Of a DNA stretch of 5,503 nt, positions 5,448-5,503 are shown piece after piece. A program made the position numbers and the translations under genes. The first letter of the stretch is position 1; every line of letters begins with the position of its first letter. The notes under the pieces were generated by a model. The model had not been told where the DNA came from. It worked only from the letters and a program-made list of their open reading frames with translations, and searched no databases. Origin of the DNA: Acidobacteriaceae bacterium (GTDB taxonomy: Bacteria; Acidobacteriota; Terriglobia; Terriglobales; Acidobacteriaceae); the NCBI GenBank assembly GCA_003162255.1, contig PMMJ01000422.1:1-5503 (forward strand), given 5' to 3'.

Positions 5448-5503
5448 TCTCGGAGGGCAGGCCTTCATAGTGGGCGTGAGAACTGGGTCGTCCCTCCGGG
5501 ACT
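5448..5503. repeat. REP-like inverted repeat at the window edge
   Basis: CGGAGGG (5451-5457) is complementary to CCCTCCG (5492-5498), and the stem extends to ten pairs with one G-T wobble. The right arm also forms its own small hairpin, GTCCC-TCC-GGGAC (5490-5502). Such nested palindromes are typical of dispersed REP-type elements. The window ends inside it, so its true extent is unknown. Confidence 0.4.

Overview
The window looks like a stretch of a GC-rich bacterial chromosome, most likely from the Acidobacteria. The phylum call is an inference from protein style: a GAF / zinc-ribbon / C-terminal membrane-anchor protein followed by a short coiled-coil protein beginning MKNVYEVLRQKE resembles what I recall from acidobacterial genomes. 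No database search was possible. All genes I can support are on the + strand.

Left part (1-2718), accessory cassette. Three closely packed genes follow a strong ribosome binding site at 122-127. They are a basic helix-turn-helix protein of a conserved but unnamed type (133-708), a zinc-ribbon plus HNH-like protein (708-1217, start overlapping the previous stop by one base), and a protein with the 3'-5' exonuclease motifs and palm motif A of family B DNA polymerases (about 1285-2718). A DNA-binding protein, a putative nuclease and a PolB-like enzyme together suggest a mobile-element or defence-type module acting on DNA. It is the best candidate here for an undescribed system.

Junction (about 2643-2718). 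The polymerase reading frame breaks off between motifs A and B. The next open frame (2649-3257) encodes what looks like only the C-terminal end of a large DEAD/DEAH restriction-type helicase. Two truncated large genes therefore appear to be joined head to tail, by an old recombination or deletion event or by an assembly chimera.

Middle (3258-3788), about 530 bases without a convincing gene. It contains two diverged copies of a repeat about 220 bp apart. Each has a G-rich tract directly followed by a 13-bp palindrome, then DNA dense in short recurring words.

Right part (3789-5503), which looks like ordinary chromosomal DNA. It holds the GAF / zinc-ribbon / tail-anchored protein (3789-4994) and the coiled-coil protein (5094-5348), which has its own plausible sigma70-type promoter. 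A perfect hairpin, a good Rho-independent terminator (5404-5443) and a REP-like inverted repeat running to the window edge follow.
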